NCBI RefSeq assembly: GCF_040373385.1
Contig: NZ_JBDXXH010000006.1
Span: forward strand, 62,001 to 126,000
DNA: 64,000 bases
DNA from: Nitratidesulfovibrio sp.
Lineage (GTDB): Bacteria; Desulfobacterota; Desulfovibrionia; Desulfovibrionales; Desulfovibrionaceae
Direction: 5' to 3'
Position numbers and translations under genes: made by a program. This document shows positions 53,724 through 62,667 of the stretch, piece by piece (positions within the stretch are counted from its first letter, which is position 1; each line of letters starts with the position of its first letter). Below the pieces are notes generated by a model that was not told the origin of the DNA, did not search any database, and was given only the letters and a program-made list of their open reading frames with translations.

Positions 53724-53751
53724 TCTATATCAAGCTATCTTGATATGTCAA
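53724..53751 (-). promoter_or_regulatory. metF promoter with palindromic operator (SahR-like)
   Basis: Minus-strand sigma70 promoter: TTGACA (53746-53751), 16-bp spacer, TATAGA (53724-53729). The perfect palindrome ATATCAAG-CTAT-CTTGATAT (53727-53746) spans the spacer and edges of both boxes. From memory it resembles the site of SahR, the ArsR-type regulator responding to S-adenosylhomocysteine that controls methionine-cycle genes in Desulfovibrio. The palindrome and promoter are directly visible; the regulator identity is inference. Confidence 0.8.
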
Positions 53752-53901
53752 TATTGAAATGCCCACAGCGTTGCACCACATGGCCGCCCGCCACCAGTCC
53801 TGCCAGCCCCGGCGTCCGCAGGCATTGCCCGCCCTGGCCGCTGCCTGCCGGTGCCGCGCTGCCCGTTGCGCCGCGCAAGGGTTTCCCCTACACTGCCAGC
53901 C

Positions 53902-53947
53902 TGTACCGGAGGGGGGGCCGTCCGGTCGGCCTTTTCGGCCCGGTACA
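53902..53947 (+). other. nested hairpin before phosphodiester glycosidase gene
   Basis: TGTACCG (53902) pairs with CGGTACA (53941) and can enclose GGCCG/CGGCC. The inner GGCCG-CGGCC stem is alone followed by TTTT (53932), a possible small terminator. Two mutually exclusive folds are conceivable. Confidence 0.35.
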
Positions 53948-54012
53948 ATCCCGCCGCACAAACCTTTCCTGCGCCCGGCCACCCACCGCACAGCCACACC
54001 CGCCGTACCGTC

Positions 54013-54972
54013 ATGACCGTCACCGCACCGCTCCCTGCCGCGCCCGCGCGCCCTGCCCTGCCCGGCTTCCGCCGCCCAGGCATCCGCACGCGCGCCCTGC
54101 GCAAGGCGGCGGCCATGCTGGCGATGCTGGGCCTGTTGCTGGCAGCGGCCCCGGCGCGGGCGGACGAGGCCCCCGGCTGGACGGAACTGGACACCGGGCT
54201 GCAACTGGGCATCTTTTCCGCGCCCGACGCGCCCGACGGCCCCGAGCGCATCGTGGCCCTGCGCATCGACCCTGCCTACTACGAATTCAGCCTGCACACC
54301 ACGTCGGAAGAGGGCCAACCCGCCCTGTCGCTGGCCGAATGGGCCCGCCGCCACGACCTGAACGCGGTGGTCAACGCCAGCATGTACCTGCCCGACGCGC
54401 GCACCAGCACAGGTTACCTGCGCAACGGCGAACACCTGAACAACCCGCGCATCGGGGGCAACCTGGGGGCGTTCTTCGTGTTCGGGCCGCAGTCGCCCGA
54501 TCTGCCCCAGGCCGACCTGCTGGACCGTACCGTCGACCCATGGGAAACGCTGTTGCCGCAGTACCGGGGAGCGGTGCAGAACTACCGGCTCATCGGGGCC
54601 AACCGGCGCATCCTGTGGCCGCAGGGCGGGCCGCTGTACTCGGTGGCCGCCGTGGGCCAGGACGGCAGCGGGGCCATCCTGTTCCTGCATTGCCGCGAAC
54701 CGCTCACGGCGTGGCGCTTCGCCACCATCCTGCTGGCGCTGCCCCTCGACATCCGCGACGTGATGTACGTGGAGGGCGGCCCGCAGGCCGGGCTGTACCT
54801 GCGCACCCCCGTGCGCACCGACATCTGGATGGGCCGTCACATGGCCGACTTCTGGAGCGGCGGCAACGCGGCGGCTCCCCTGCCCAACGTGCTGGGCGCG
54901 CGGCGCAAGGCCACGCCACCGCAGCCCGGCCTGTTCCCCGACAAGCGCGAACGGCCCATGCCGCAATTCTAG
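54013..54972 (+). CDS. exported NAGPA-type phosphodiester glycosidase
   Basis: A 319-aa protein of the phosphodiester glycosidase (NAGPA, DUF2233) family. An N-terminal basic stretch and hydrophobic core (AMLAMLGLLLAAAPARA-DE, residues about 34-52) form a signal peptide. The family core is present: VVNASMYLPDARTSTGYLRN near residue 120, GGNLGAFFVFGP, and near the end DVMYVEGGPQAGLYL. These enzymes cleave sugar phosphodiesters such as GlcNAc-1-phosphodiester; the substrate here is unknown. Start at 54013 lacks a strong ribosome site. Confidence 0.8.
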   Translation: MTVTAPLPAAPARPALPGFRRPGIRTRALRKAAAMLAMLGLLLAAAPARADEAPGWTELDTGLQLGIFSAPDAPDGPERIVALRIDPAYYEFSLHTTSEEGQPALSLAEWARRHDLNAVVNASMYLPDARTSTGYLRNGEHLNNPRIGGNLGAFFVFGPQSPDLPQADLLDRTVDPWETLLPQYRGAVQNYRLIGANRRILWPQGGPLYSVAAVGQDGSGAILFLHCREPLTAWRFATILLALPLDIRDVMYVEGGPQAGLYLRTPVRTDIWMGRHMADFWSGGNAAAPLPNVLGARRKATPPQPGLFPDKRERPMPQF

Positions 54973-55159
54973 GGGCGTCGCACCGTCCCACGAACTGGCC
55001 ACGCAACGGCACAACGCCCCAGACCGGGGACAACGACCGTCGGCACTGGCACACCTGCCCGCCCTTGGCCCTCGGTCCCCCAGCCAGCCAGTCGCCCCCC
55101 GAATCTTCACCCGGTCAGCCCCGCCAGTCGGGAAGCTGCAAGGGCACGGGGGCACGGGA

Positions 55160-56053
55160 TCAACGATCCTCCAGACACTCCGCGAAAAAGCGCAGCACGT
55201 CATCCCATGCCCTGGCCTCCGTACGCGGGCAATGCCACGACGCTCCGGCATCGAAGTCCGTTCCGTACGCCGCATTGCAGAATCCGTGGCCCGCGCCCGC
55301 GTGCAGCACCACCCGGCAGTCCACGCTGGCGCTGGCCATCTCGCGGACAAAGGGCTCGATGTCGCCCAGGGGAATGACATGGTCGTGCCCGGCCAGATGC
55401 ACCAGCACCGGGCAATGCGCCGCGCCGGGCACCACCGGTTGCGACGAGGCAAGATAGCCGTACATGCTGACGGCGCCGCGCAGGGGGGCGCCGGCACGGA
55501 CCAGTTCCAGCGTTGCCCCGCCGCCCAGCGAAAACCCCATGGCCAGCAAACGGCCCGCATCCACGCCGGGTACACCGGCCAAGGCATCCAGCCCGGCCCG
55601 CGCGCGCAGGTGCAGCAGCGCCCTGTCGTCACGCAACGGGCGCAGGCAGGCGCGGGCCTGCTCGAAATCTGTCGGACGCAAGGCGGTACCGTACAGGTCG
55701 GCGCACAGCACGGCATACCCGGCCCGCACCAATTGCGCGGCACTGCGAAACAGGTAGCCGCCAAGGCCGGTGTATTCGTGCAGCAGCAGTACACCGGGCA
55801 CGCCGCCGGGCTGCCCTTCTTCAGCGGCAACCCCGAACCCGCCCGGCAGAAACAAGCGCCCCTCGCAGTCCACCGTACCGCCGTCCGGTCCCGCAGCCCC
55901 GGCGGAACTGGCAGAACTGGCAGAACTAGCGGAACTGGCAGAACTGGCGGGCGCGGCATAGGCCACCGTCCTGCCCGCCCACGCCAGGGTATCGTCGGCA
56001 AACAACCCGACGGTCCCGCTCCACGCGCCCATTTCGGCATCCTTTGTGTCCAT
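55160..56053 (-). CDS. dienelactone-hydrolase-family alpha/beta hydrolase
   Basis: A 297-aa DLH-family hydrolase. Core motifs: GVLLLHEYTGLGGYLFRSAA (oxyanion region), AGYAVLCADLYGT, and the nucleophile elbow GFSLGGG, where Ser replaces the Cys of true dienelactone hydrolase; the catalytic His is in AGAGHGFCNAAYG. It is therefore an esterase-like member of unknown substrate. An Ala/Ser tract (ASSASSASSASS, about residues 36-50) is encoded by a 9-bp repeat. GGGGAGG precedes the ATG at 56053. The region 54973-55159 between the convergent genes is empty. Confidence 0.85.
   Translation of the reverse strand: MDTKDAEMGAWSGTVGLFADDTLAWAGRTVAYAAPASSASSASSASSASSAGAAGPDGGTVDCEGRLFLPGGFGVAAEEGQPGGVPGVLLLHEYTGLGGYLFRSAAQLVRAGYAVLCADLYGTALRPTDFEQARACLRPLRDDRALLHLRARAGLDALAGVPGVDAGRLLAMGFSLGGGATLELVRAGAPLRGAVSMYGYLASSQPVVPGAAHCPVLVHLAGHDHVIPLGDIEPFVREMASASVDCRVVLHAGAGHGFCNAAYGTDFDAGASWHCPRTEARAWDDVLRFFAECLEDR
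55901..55945. repeat. 9-bp tandem repeat, five units, coding
   Basis: GGCGGAACT, GGCAGAACT twice, AGCGGAACT, GGCAGAACT; encodes Ala-Ser-Ser repeats in the hydrolase on the minus strand. Confidence 0.92.
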
Positions 56054-56178
56054 CAGGCCTCCCCGGTGGCGGTCACGCGCCATATGCAGCGACGCCCGGC
56101 GGATTCGCCGGACGTCGCGTTTCGATCTTTGGCTGCCTGACCTTTCTTGAAGGAAAGGACACGCCAAGCCAGTGGCGA

Positions 56179-56324
56179 GAGCCTGTTGCCGCTATGAGAA
56201 TTTTTGTTCTCTGCCAAGGAAGAATGATTTTTTATGAAGGGAGCATACTCTTCGCGTATTCGACCGGAATAAAAAATCATTATGACGCAGGCAGGGGACA
56301 AAAAGGCCATAGCGGCACAGGCTC
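56179..56324. repeat. dispersed palindromic element, copy 2
   Basis: About 146 bp. Outer arms GAGCCTGTTGCCGCTATG (56179-56196) and CATAGCGGCACAGGCTC (56308-56324), one bulged base; middle arms AATGATTTTTTAT / ATAAAAAATCATT, 13 bp perfect; inner ATAC / GTAT. Same orientation as copy 1 at 25406. It directly abuts the stop codon of the minus-strand DJ-1 family gene, just as copy 1 follows the NYN gene. Both strands are open in one frame across both copies, but I see no convincing ribosome site. Confidence 0.88.
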
Positions 56325-56911
56325 TAGGGTTCGATGCGCGAACCCAGCACCCCCAGAAACTTGCGTATCCACTCGGGGTGGGCAGGCCATGCGGGCGCGG
56401 TGACCACGTTGCCATCCACGCAGGCGTTGGTGAACGTATCGTTCACCTCGCACCACGTGCCGCCCGCACCTTCGATGTCCGGTTTCACGGCGGGATACGC
56501 GGTGCAGGTCAGCCCCTTGACCACACCCGCCGTCACCAGCAGTTGCTGGCCGTGGCACACCGAGGCGATGGGCTTTTTGGCCGCCGCCATCTCGCGCACG
56601 ATCTCCACCACGCGCGGGTTCAGGCGGATGTACTCGGGCGCGCGACCACCGGGGATCACCAGCGCGTCGTAATCCGCCGTATTCACGGCGTCGAAGTCGG
56701 CGTTCAGGGTAAAGTTGTGGCCCGGCTTTTCGGAGTAGGTCTGGTCCCCCTCGAAGTCGTGCACCGCCGTGCGCACCTGCTGGCCCGCCTTCTTGCCGGG
56801 GCACACCGCGTGCACGTCGTGCCCCACCATCAGCAGCATCTGGAACGGCACCATGACTTCGTAGTCTTCCACGAAATCGCCCACCAGGAACAGAATCTTC
56901 TTCACTGCCAT
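56324..56911 (-). CDS. DJ-1/PfpI-family protein
   Basis: A 195-aa DJ-1/PfpI superfamily protein. The nucleophile elbow is [16 protein letters not shown] with the conserved Cys-His near residue 117; the oxyanion/Glu region is [20 protein letters not shown] near residue 7; [15 protein letters not shown] is the third landmark. Members act as protease-like, glyoxalase-like or protein-repair enzymes. AAAGGAG is six bases before the ATG at 56911. It lies upstream of the dienelactone hydrolase gene on the same strand but the palindromic element separates them. Confidence 0.88.
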   Translation of the reverse strand: MAVKKILFLVGDFVEDYEVMVPFQMLLMVGHDVHAVCPGKKAGQQVRTAVHDFEGDQTYSEKPGHNFTLNADFDAVNTADYDALVIPGGRAPEYIRLNPRVVEIVREMAAAKKPIASVCHGQQLLVTAGVVKGLTCTAYPAVKPDIEGAGGTWCEVNDTFTNACVDGNVVTAPAWPAHPEWIRKFLGVLGSRIEP

Positions 56912-57232
56912 GTCGTGCTCCTTTGCTGCCGACGCGCGCGGAGCGGCCTTGGGACCGCCGCCGGGCGTGCCGGTCGGGGTTGGGAAGGGATGCTGGCGCC
57001 GGGGCGGCGCAACGCTTGCGCCACGGCGCGAAATGATTATTGAAGTGCCAGGCCAAGGGGACGCCGCAGATCCATTTCCCGCCGGGCGGTGCGTCGTCCA
57101 TGAGGAAGAACGCCGACAGCCCCGCGCGGGAGTGTTTGCGCATTCTATCAATAGCGCGTTCGGCGGCGGCTTACAACCGCAACCATACAGCAGTCGGGTC
57201 GAAACACCGGCCGACACGCAAAGGTCACACCC

Positions 57233-57550
57233 ATGCCCATGTACGAATTTTCCTGCCAGGGCTGCGGCGCCGTGTTCGAGGAACTGTGCACCCGCGATGC
57301 CGAAACCTGTGCCTGCCCCGCCTGCGGCGGCCAGGGCAACCGGCTGATGTCCGCCGCCACCCCCAAGCTGCGCCTGGGCAGCCCGTTCGCCAGCACCCCG
57401 CGCAACGCCGGGGCCGGTGCCGCCACAGGCTGCGCCTGCGCGAGCGGAACCGCCACCCCGGCGTCCGGTTGCGCCTGCGCAAGCGGGGGCGCGCCCAAGC
57501 CGGGTGGCTGCGGTAGCGGCAATGGCGGCGGGTGCGGCTGCTCCGGCTAG
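57233..57550 (+). CDS. FmdB-type zinc-ribbon protein
   Basis: A 105-aa FmdB/regulatory zinc-ribbon protein. The N-terminal ribbon is complete: [18 protein letters not shown], then [16 protein letters not shown], giving two CxxC knuckles. The second half is a low-complexity Gly/Cys/Ala tail ([28 protein letters not shown]) that might bind metal but could be a repeat expansion. Function of the family is poorly known; linked historically to formamidase regulation. The gap 56912-57232 upstream holds no gene. Confidence 0.83.
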   Translation: MPMYEFSCQGCGAVFEELCTRDAETCACPACGGQGNRLMSAATPKLRLGSPFASTPRNAGAGAATGCACASGTATPASGCACASGGAPKPGGCGSGNGGGCGCSG

Positions 57551-57593
57551 GTTTGCGGCAACCACGCGTCTTCCCTCCCCTCTTTTCCCCCAC

Positions 57594-57646
57594 CAATGAC
57601 GCAACGGCGGACCACCCCATCGGGATGGCCCGCCGTTGCGTCATTG
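57594..57646. terminator. long terminator hairpin between fmdB-like and ABC genes
   Basis: A 17-bp perfect stem CAATGACGCAACGGCGG / CCGCCGTTGCGTCATTG enclosing a smaller CCCCATCGGGATGG hairpin. It lies 44 nt after the FmdB stop and 29 nt beyond the convergent ABC gene stop. Confidence 0.75.
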
Positions 57647-57674
57647 AAACGTCGGCAACATGCAGGTGCGCGGT

Positions 57675-59351
57675 CTACGCGGGCGTCTCCGCCTCGTCTT
57701 TCTGGTCCGGATCGCCCAACTCGTCCGGCTCGCCCGCTTTGTCCGCCTCGTCCGGCTCGCCCGCTTTGTCCGCCTCGTCCGGCTCGTCCGGCTCGTCGGG
57801 ACGTACCCCGGCCATCATCAGGCCGATGGCCTGCACCTTGGCGGCATCATCCTTGTCGAACACGTCGATGAACCGGCCCCGGTACATCACCGCGATGCGG
57901 TCGGCCAACTCCAGCGCCTCGTTCAGATCGCCGGTGACCAGCAGCACCCCGGCGGTGGAACGCGCCTCCAGCAGCCTGCCCCACACTTCTTCGGTGGCGG
58001 AAATGTCCAGCCCCTGGGTGGGGTTTTCGGCCACGATGACTTCCGGCTTGCGGAAGAACTCGCGCCCGATGACCAGCTTCTGCAGGTTGCCGCCCGAAAG
58101 CGCCCGCGCGGACGCGGTGATGTCGCCCGGCTGCACGTTGTATTCCCACACCACCCGCTTCACCGCGTTGACGGCTTCGGCCCGGTCCAGAAACACGCCC
58201 TTGGCGAACAGGTTGCGCGTGGTCAGCAGGAAGTTGTCCACCAGGTCCAGTTGGCGGCAGGTGGCCAGCCCCTGACGGTCCTCGGGGATGTAGGCCAGCC
58301 CGCGCCTGCCGGGGGGCCCGGCAAAGAATTCGCGCCACGGGCGGCCAAGAATGCGCACCTCGCCCGCTTCGGGCCGGGCCAGGCCGCAGATGGCCTCCAC
58401 CAGCTCCTTCTGCCCGTTGCCCGCCACCCCGGCGATGGCCACGATTTCGCCGCGCCGCACGGTAAGCGACACGTCGGAAAGACCGGGACCGGAAAGATGC
58501 TCGACGGACAGCACGGTGTCCACCGGGGCCAGCCGCTTGGCGTCCACCTGCAACACCACGTCGCGCCCCACCATGCGGTTGGCCAGCACTGTCTGGTTGG
58601 GCACGTCGGCCTCGCTGAACTCGTCCACCACCTCGCCCCGACGCAAAATGGCGATCTCGTCGGCAACGGTCAGCACTTCCTGCAACTTGTGGCTGATGAA
58701 CACCAGCGCCTTGCCCTGGTCGGCCATGCGCCACATGGCCTCGAACAGCTGGTCGGTCTCGCGCGGGGTCAGCACCGCCGTGGGTTCGTCCAGGATCAGC
58801 ACGCGGCTGTCGCGGTACAGCAGCTTCAGGATTTCCACCCGCTGCCGCTCGCCCATGGACAGGCCGCCCACGCGGGCCGCCGGTTCCACGGCCAGGCCGT
58901 AGCGCTCGGCCAGCGCGGCCACCTCGTCGCGCATGCGTGCGGGGCGCAGCAGCATGTGGGGCGACTGGCCCAGCAGCACGTTTTCGGCCACGGTCATGGA
59001 ATCCACCAGCATGAAGTGCTGGTAGACCATCCCGATGCCCGCGCGCAGGGCATCGCGCGGCGAGGCGAACACCGTGGGCGTGCCGTCCACGATGATGGAG
59101 CCCGAATCCTGGCGCAGCTTGCCCGCCAGTATGGACATGAGCGTGGACTTGCCCGCGCCGTTCTCTCCCAGCAGGGCCTTGATGCAGCCGGGGCGGATGT
59201 CCAGCGTGATGTCGTGGTTGGCGCGCACCTTGCCGAACGACTTGCAGATGCCGTCCAGCCGCACCACGGGCGGCAGATGGGCGTGGGCCTCGCGGGCGCG
59301 GCGGGGTGTTTCCGGCGCCACGGCGGCATGGGTATGCGGCGTATCGCTCAT
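57675..59351 (-). CDS. nucleoside ABC transporter ATPase (BMP-type system)
   Basis: A 558-aa double-domain ABC ATPase as in ribose and BMP-type nucleoside importers. First domain: Walker A GENGAGKST near residue 65, signature LSMGERQRVE, Walker B LILDEPTAVLTP. Second domain: degenerate Walker A GVAGNGQKE, signature LSGGNLQKL, Walker B VIVAENPTQGLD; this degeneracy is normal for the family. The C-terminal 45 residues are acidic Pro-Asp-Glu repeats (PDEPDEADKAGE) encoded by 9-bp DNA units. Last gene of the operon (binding protein, two permeases, ATPase); its start is four bases from the stop of the permease. Confidence 0.92.
   Translation of the reverse strand: MSDTPHTHAAVAPETPRRAREAHAHLPPVVRLDGICKSFGKVRANHDITLDIRPGCIKALLGENGAGKSTLMSILAGKLRQDSGSIIVDGTPTVFASPRDALRAGIGMVYQHFMLVDSMTVAENVLLGQSPHMLLRPARMRDEVAALAERYGLAVEPAARVGGLSMGERQRVEILKLLYRDSRVLILDEPTAVLTPRETDQLFEAMWRMADQGKALVFISHKLQEVLTVADEIAILRRGEVVDEFSEADVPNQTVLANRMVGRDVVLQVDAKRLAPVDTVLSVEHLSGPGLSDVSLTVRRGEIVAIAGVAGNGQKELVEAICGLARPEAGEVRILGRPWREFFAGPPGRRGLAYIPEDRQGLATCRQLDLVDNFLLTTRNLFAKGVFLDRAEAVNAVKRVVWEYNVQPGDITASARALSGGNLQKLVIGREFFRKPEVIVAENPTQGLDISATEEVWGRLLEARSTAGVLLVTGDLNEALELADRIAVMYRGRFIDVFDKDDAAKVQAIGLMMAGVRPDEPDEPDEADKAGEPDEADKAGEPDELGDPDQKDEAETPA
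57721..57792. repeat. 9-bp tandem repeat, eight units, coding
   Basis: Units TCGTCCGGC, TCGCCCGCT, TTGTCCGCC repeated as a 27-bp higher-order block twice and then singly. They encode the acidic tail of the ATPase. Confidence 0.93.
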
Positions 59352-59355
59352 GGCA

Positions 59356-60282
59356 TCATTCCTCGGGCTCGATGTTCACGCCCAGCGCGGCGGGCGCGGC
59401 GCGTCCGCCGCCGCGCGCCGACGAGGCCAGCAGCACCAGCACGGTCAGTGCGTAGGGCAGCATGAGCATCAGCGACGAGGGCAGGTTGGCCCCCATGGCC
59501 TGCAAGCGCAGTTGCAGGGCCATCACCCCGCCGAACAGGTACGCGCCGAACACGGCGCGGCCAGGCCGCCAGAAGGCGAAGATGACCAGCGCCACGGCAA
59601 TCCACCCTCGCCCGGAAGTCATGTTGTTGGTCCACAGGTGGGTGTAGGCCAGCGACAGGTAGGCCCCGCCAAGCCCGGCCAGAAAACCGCCCGTGAAGAT
59701 GCCGCACCAGCGGATGCGCACCGGCGAAAGACCGGCGGCGGATGCGGCGGCGGGGTGCTCGCCCGCGGCGCGCAGGGCCAGCCCCGCACGGGTGCGGGCC
59801 ATGAACAGCCAGAACAGCGGCGGCAGCAGGTACGAAAGATAGACCAGCGCGTCGTGCCGGAAAAAGATGGTGCCCAGCACGGGAATATCTGCTAGCACCG
59901 GCACGGCGAAGGCCTGGAAGCCGGTGGTGGTGATGCCCACGTACGGCGTGCCCAGAAAGTCGGCCAGCCCCAGCCCCAGAATGGTCAGCGCAAGGCCGGA
60001 CACCACCTGGTTGCCCTGAAAGACCAGGCAGACCACCCCGTGCAACAGCGAAAGCCCGCCCCCGCACAGCCCGGCGGCCAGCACCCCGGCCCACGGGTTG
60101 CCGGTAAGGTGGGTGGCCAGAAACGCGGTGAACGCACCCACGATCATCATGCCTTCCACGCCCAGGTTCAGCACGCCGGAACGTTCGGTGAACATCTCGC
60201 CCAGGGTGGCGTACAGGATGGGCGTGCCCGACTGCACCGTGGCGGCCAGGATGGAGAGCAGCAGCGCGGTATCCATGTCCAT
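59356..60282 (-). CDS. nucleoside ABC transporter permease 2
   Basis: A 308-aa permease of the BMP/ribose branch, with about eight to nine spans. The first segment reads LLLSILAATVQSGTPILYAT, typical of the second permease, then SGVLNLGVEGMMIVGAFTAF and RTRAGLALRAAGEHPAAASA (cytoplasmic coupling loop). Starts at or just after 60282 (two close ATGs), two bases from the stop of permease 1, indicating translational coupling. Partner of the ATPase at 57675. Confidence 0.91.
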   Translation of the reverse strand: MDMDTALLLSILAATVQSGTPILYATLGEMFTERSGVLNLGVEGMMIVGAFTAFLATHLTGNPWAGVLAAGLCGGGLSLLHGVVCLVFQGNQVVSGLALTILGLGLADFLGTPYVGITTTGFQAFAVPVLADIPVLGTIFFRHDALVYLSYLLPPLFWLFMARTRAGLALRAAGEHPAAASAAGLSPVRIRWCGIFTGGFLAGLGGAYLSLAYTHLWTNNMTSGRGWIAVALVIFAFWRPGRAVFGAYLFGGVMALQLRLQAMGANLPSSLMLMLPYALTVLVLLASSARGGGRAAPAALGVNIEPEE

Positions 60283-60283
60283 G

Positions 60284-61357
60284 CTAGCTTCTCCCCTTCA
60301 GCGTGAAGCGATAACGGTCGAAGAACTGCCCGGCCAGCACCGAAAGCAGGATCATGCCTTCAAGAATGCCCCCGAAGGCGGCGGGCACCTGCAAGTCCAG
60401 TTGCAGGTGTTCCACGCCCACGCGCAGCCCCGCCAGCAGAAAGGCGAAACAGGCGATGGAACTGACGCGCAGGCGCGACAGCCAGGCCACCACGATGGCG
60501 GTGTAGCCGTAGCCCACCATGATGCTGGGTTGCAGGCGGTTGACCGTGGCCGAGGTTTCGATGCACCCGGCAAACCCCGCCAGCGCGCCGCACAGCGACA
60601 TGACCAGCAGCACCAGCAGGTTGTAGGGCATGCGGGCATAGCGTGCGGCGCGGGGGTTTTCGCCCCCGGCCAGCAACTCGAAGCCGAGGCGGGTGCGCTT
60701 CAGGAACACGGCCAGCAGCACGGCCACGCCCGCGCACACCGCAAGGCCCCAGTGCACCCGGCCCAGGGTGGCCGGGGAGATGGGGCCGATAATGGCGGCC
60801 TTGGGAAAGATGGGGGTCATGGGAAAACCGAAGCTGGCCGGGTCCTTCCAGGCGCCATAGACCAGGAATTGCAGGAACAGGATGCCGATGTAGTTGAACA
60901 TCAGCGTGGAGATGATCTCGTTCATGCCGAAGCGCAGGCGCAGCACGGCGGGCACCGCCGCCCACAGCCCGCCCGCCACGGCGGCGCACAGGAACATCAC
61001 CGGCATCATGGCCCACATGGGCAGGCCCGGAAAGGCCAGCACCGCCCACGTGGCGCCCACGGCGCCAAGGGCGAACTGCCCTTCGGCGCCGATGTTCCAC
61101 ACCTGCATGCGGAACGACACCGCCACCCCCAGCGAACACAGGAAGATGGGGATGGATTTCAGCAGCGTGTCTTCCAGCGCGAAGGGGCCGCCGAAGCCGC
61201 CCGACCACAGGACCGCCAACGCCTTCAGCGGCGGCTTGCCGTGCACGGCGAGCAACGCGCAGCTAACCCCCAGCGATACGACGAGGGCCGCCGCGAAAAT
61301 GAAAAAGGAGCCCCATTGAAGGGGCTCCTGCCGTTTCACGACTCTGGGTAGGAACAT
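60284..61357 (-). CDS. nucleoside ABC transporter permease 1
   Basis: A 357-aa BMP-type permease: opening FIFAAALVVSLGVSCALLAV span, then SFRMQVWNIGAEGQFALGAV, the family signature, and GFELLAGGENPRAARYARMP as coupling loop. Forms a heterodimer with permease 2. The chosen ATG at 61357 has GGAG ten bases upstream. Remarkably, codons about 11-20 contain a complete intrinsic terminator (61298-61329), which should limit transcription of the permease and ATPase genes relative to the binding-protein gene. Confidence 0.9.
   Translation of the reverse strand: MFLPRVVKRQEPLQWGSFFIFAAALVVSLGVSCALLAVHGKPPLKALAVLWSGGFGGPFALEDTLLKSIPIFLCSLGVAVSFRMQVWNIGAEGQFALGAVGATWAVLAFPGLPMWAMMPVMFLCAAVAGGLWAAVPAVLRLRFGMNEIISTLMFNYIGILFLQFLVYGAWKDPASFGFPMTPIFPKAAIIGPISPATLGRVHWGLAVCAGVAVLLAVFLKRTRLGFELLAGGENPRAARYARMPYNLLVLLVMSLCGALAGFAGCIETSATVNRLQPSIMVGYGYTAIVVAWLSRLRVSSIACFAFLLAGLRVGVEHLQLDLQVPAAFGGILEGMILLSVLAGQFFDRYRFTLKGRS
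61293..61329 (-). terminator. intrinsic terminator inside the permease coding start
   Basis: On the minus strand AGGAGCCCC-TTCAAT-GGGGCTCCT is followed by TTTTTCATTTT: a perfect 9-bp stem and T-run, within codons that encode QEPLQWGSFFIF. It lies 58 nt after the stop of the binding-protein gene. Confidence 0.8.
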
Positions 61358-61386
61358 GGACAGGGGGCTCCGGTTCTTGACCGCGA

Positions 61387-62532
61387 CTACTGGGTGGAAC
61401 CGACCACGCCTTCCACGAACCAGGTCATGCCCAGCATGTCCTGATCGGAAAGCACCTGGCCGTCGGGTACGCGCACCGCGCCATTCTGATCCTTGACCGG
61501 GCCGGAGAACACCTTGTAGGTGCCCGCCACGATCTCGGCCTTGCGCGCGTCCACCTTGGAACGCACGTCCTGCGGCACCATGTCGCCGTAAGGGGCAATG
61601 CCCACGATGCCGGTTTCCATGCCGGGCCAGAACGCGCCGGACTTCCATTCACCCTTGCGGACCTTTTCCACCACGCTCTTGTAGAACGGGGTCCAGTTCC
61701 ACACGGCAGAGGTCAGCAGCGACTTGGGGGCGAAGTGGCTCATGTCCGAATTGTAGCCCACGGAGTACACGCCGCGTTCCTGGGCGGCCTCCTGCGGGCC
61801 GGGGGAATCCTGGTGCTGGGCGATGACGTCGGCGCCCACGTCCAGCAGGCTCTTGGCGGCTTCCTTTTCGGTGGCGGGGTCGTACCAGGTCTTGGTCCAC
61901 ACCACGCGCACCTCGGCCTTGGGGTTCACCGCACGCACGCCCATGGTGTAGGCGTTGATGCCGCGAATCACTTCGGGGATGGGGAAGGCCGCCACATAGC
62001 CAAGGATGTTCGACTTGGTCATGGAGCCAGCCACCATGCCGGTCAGGTAGCGGGCCTGATACATTCGCCCGAAATAGTTGCTCATGTTGGGCGCCGTCTT
62101 GTAGCCCGAGCAATGCATGAAGGTCGTGTTGGGAAACTGCTCCGCCACCTTCAGCGTGGGGTCCATGTACCCGAAGCTGGTGGTGAAGATGATGTCGTAC
62201 CCCTTGCGCGCCATGTTCTGGATGACGCGTTCGGCGTCGGCCCCTTCGGGCACCGATTCCACGAACGAGGTGGTCACGCCGGGCATTTCCGCAAGGGCCT
62301 TGCGGGCCTGGTCATGGGCCCAGGACCAACCCACGTCGCCCACGGGCGAAACGTAGACGAAGCCGACCTGCATTTCCTTTGCCGGAGCGGGCGTGGCAGC
62401 AGGGGCGGCGGCGGCGGGCTTCTGCTCGGCCTTGGGGGCCTCTGCGGGCTTCTTGTCTTCGCCGCAGCCGGTCAGGGCGGCCATGAGCAGCATGGCGGCA
62501 ACCAGCAACATCGCGGATACGGATTTGCGCAT
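61387..62532 (-). CDS. BMP-family nucleoside-binding lipoprotein
   Basis: A 381-aa BMP/Med-family substrate-binding lipoprotein. The lipobox is LMAALTGCGED (Cys near residue 23), then a Pro/Ala/Lys linker, then MQVGFVYVSPVGDVGWSWAH, the family start, FTTSFGYMDPTLKVAEQFPN, ADVIAQHQDSPGPQEAAQER and GYNSDMSHFAPKSLLTS. BMP proteins of this kind bind purine nucleosides or related ligands for the ABC importer encoded downstream. GAGGAGG precedes the ATG at 62532. First gene of the operon. Confidence 0.92.
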   Translation of the reverse strand: MRKSVSAMLLVAAMLLMAALTGCGEDKKPAEAPKAEQKPAAAAPAATPAPAKEMQVGFVYVSPVGDVGWSWAHDQARKALAEMPGVTTSFVESVPEGADAERVIQNMARKGYDIIFTTSFGYMDPTLKVAEQFPNTTFMHCSGYKTAPNMSNYFGRMYQARYLTGMVAGSMTKSNILGYVAAFPIPEVIRGINAYTMGVRAVNPKAEVRVVWTKTWYDPATEKEAAKSLLDVGADVIAQHQDSPGPQEAAQERGVYSVGYNSDMSHFAPKSLLTSAVWNWTPFYKSVVEKVRKGEWKSGAFWPGMETGIVGIAPYGDMVPQDVRSKVDARKAEIVAGTYKVFSGPVKDQNGAVRVPDGQVLSDQDMLGMTWFVEGVVGSTQ

Positions 62533-62667
62533 CGGGAGCCTCCTCGGGGCTTGGTGAATGGAACGGTATACAGCTGCGAACGGGGCACCCGTCCGCCTAC
62601 GTGCAAGGACCGCAGCCTGCTCCCTCACGGGGTGGCCAGGCCGACGCTGATGCGGGAAAAGAAATTT

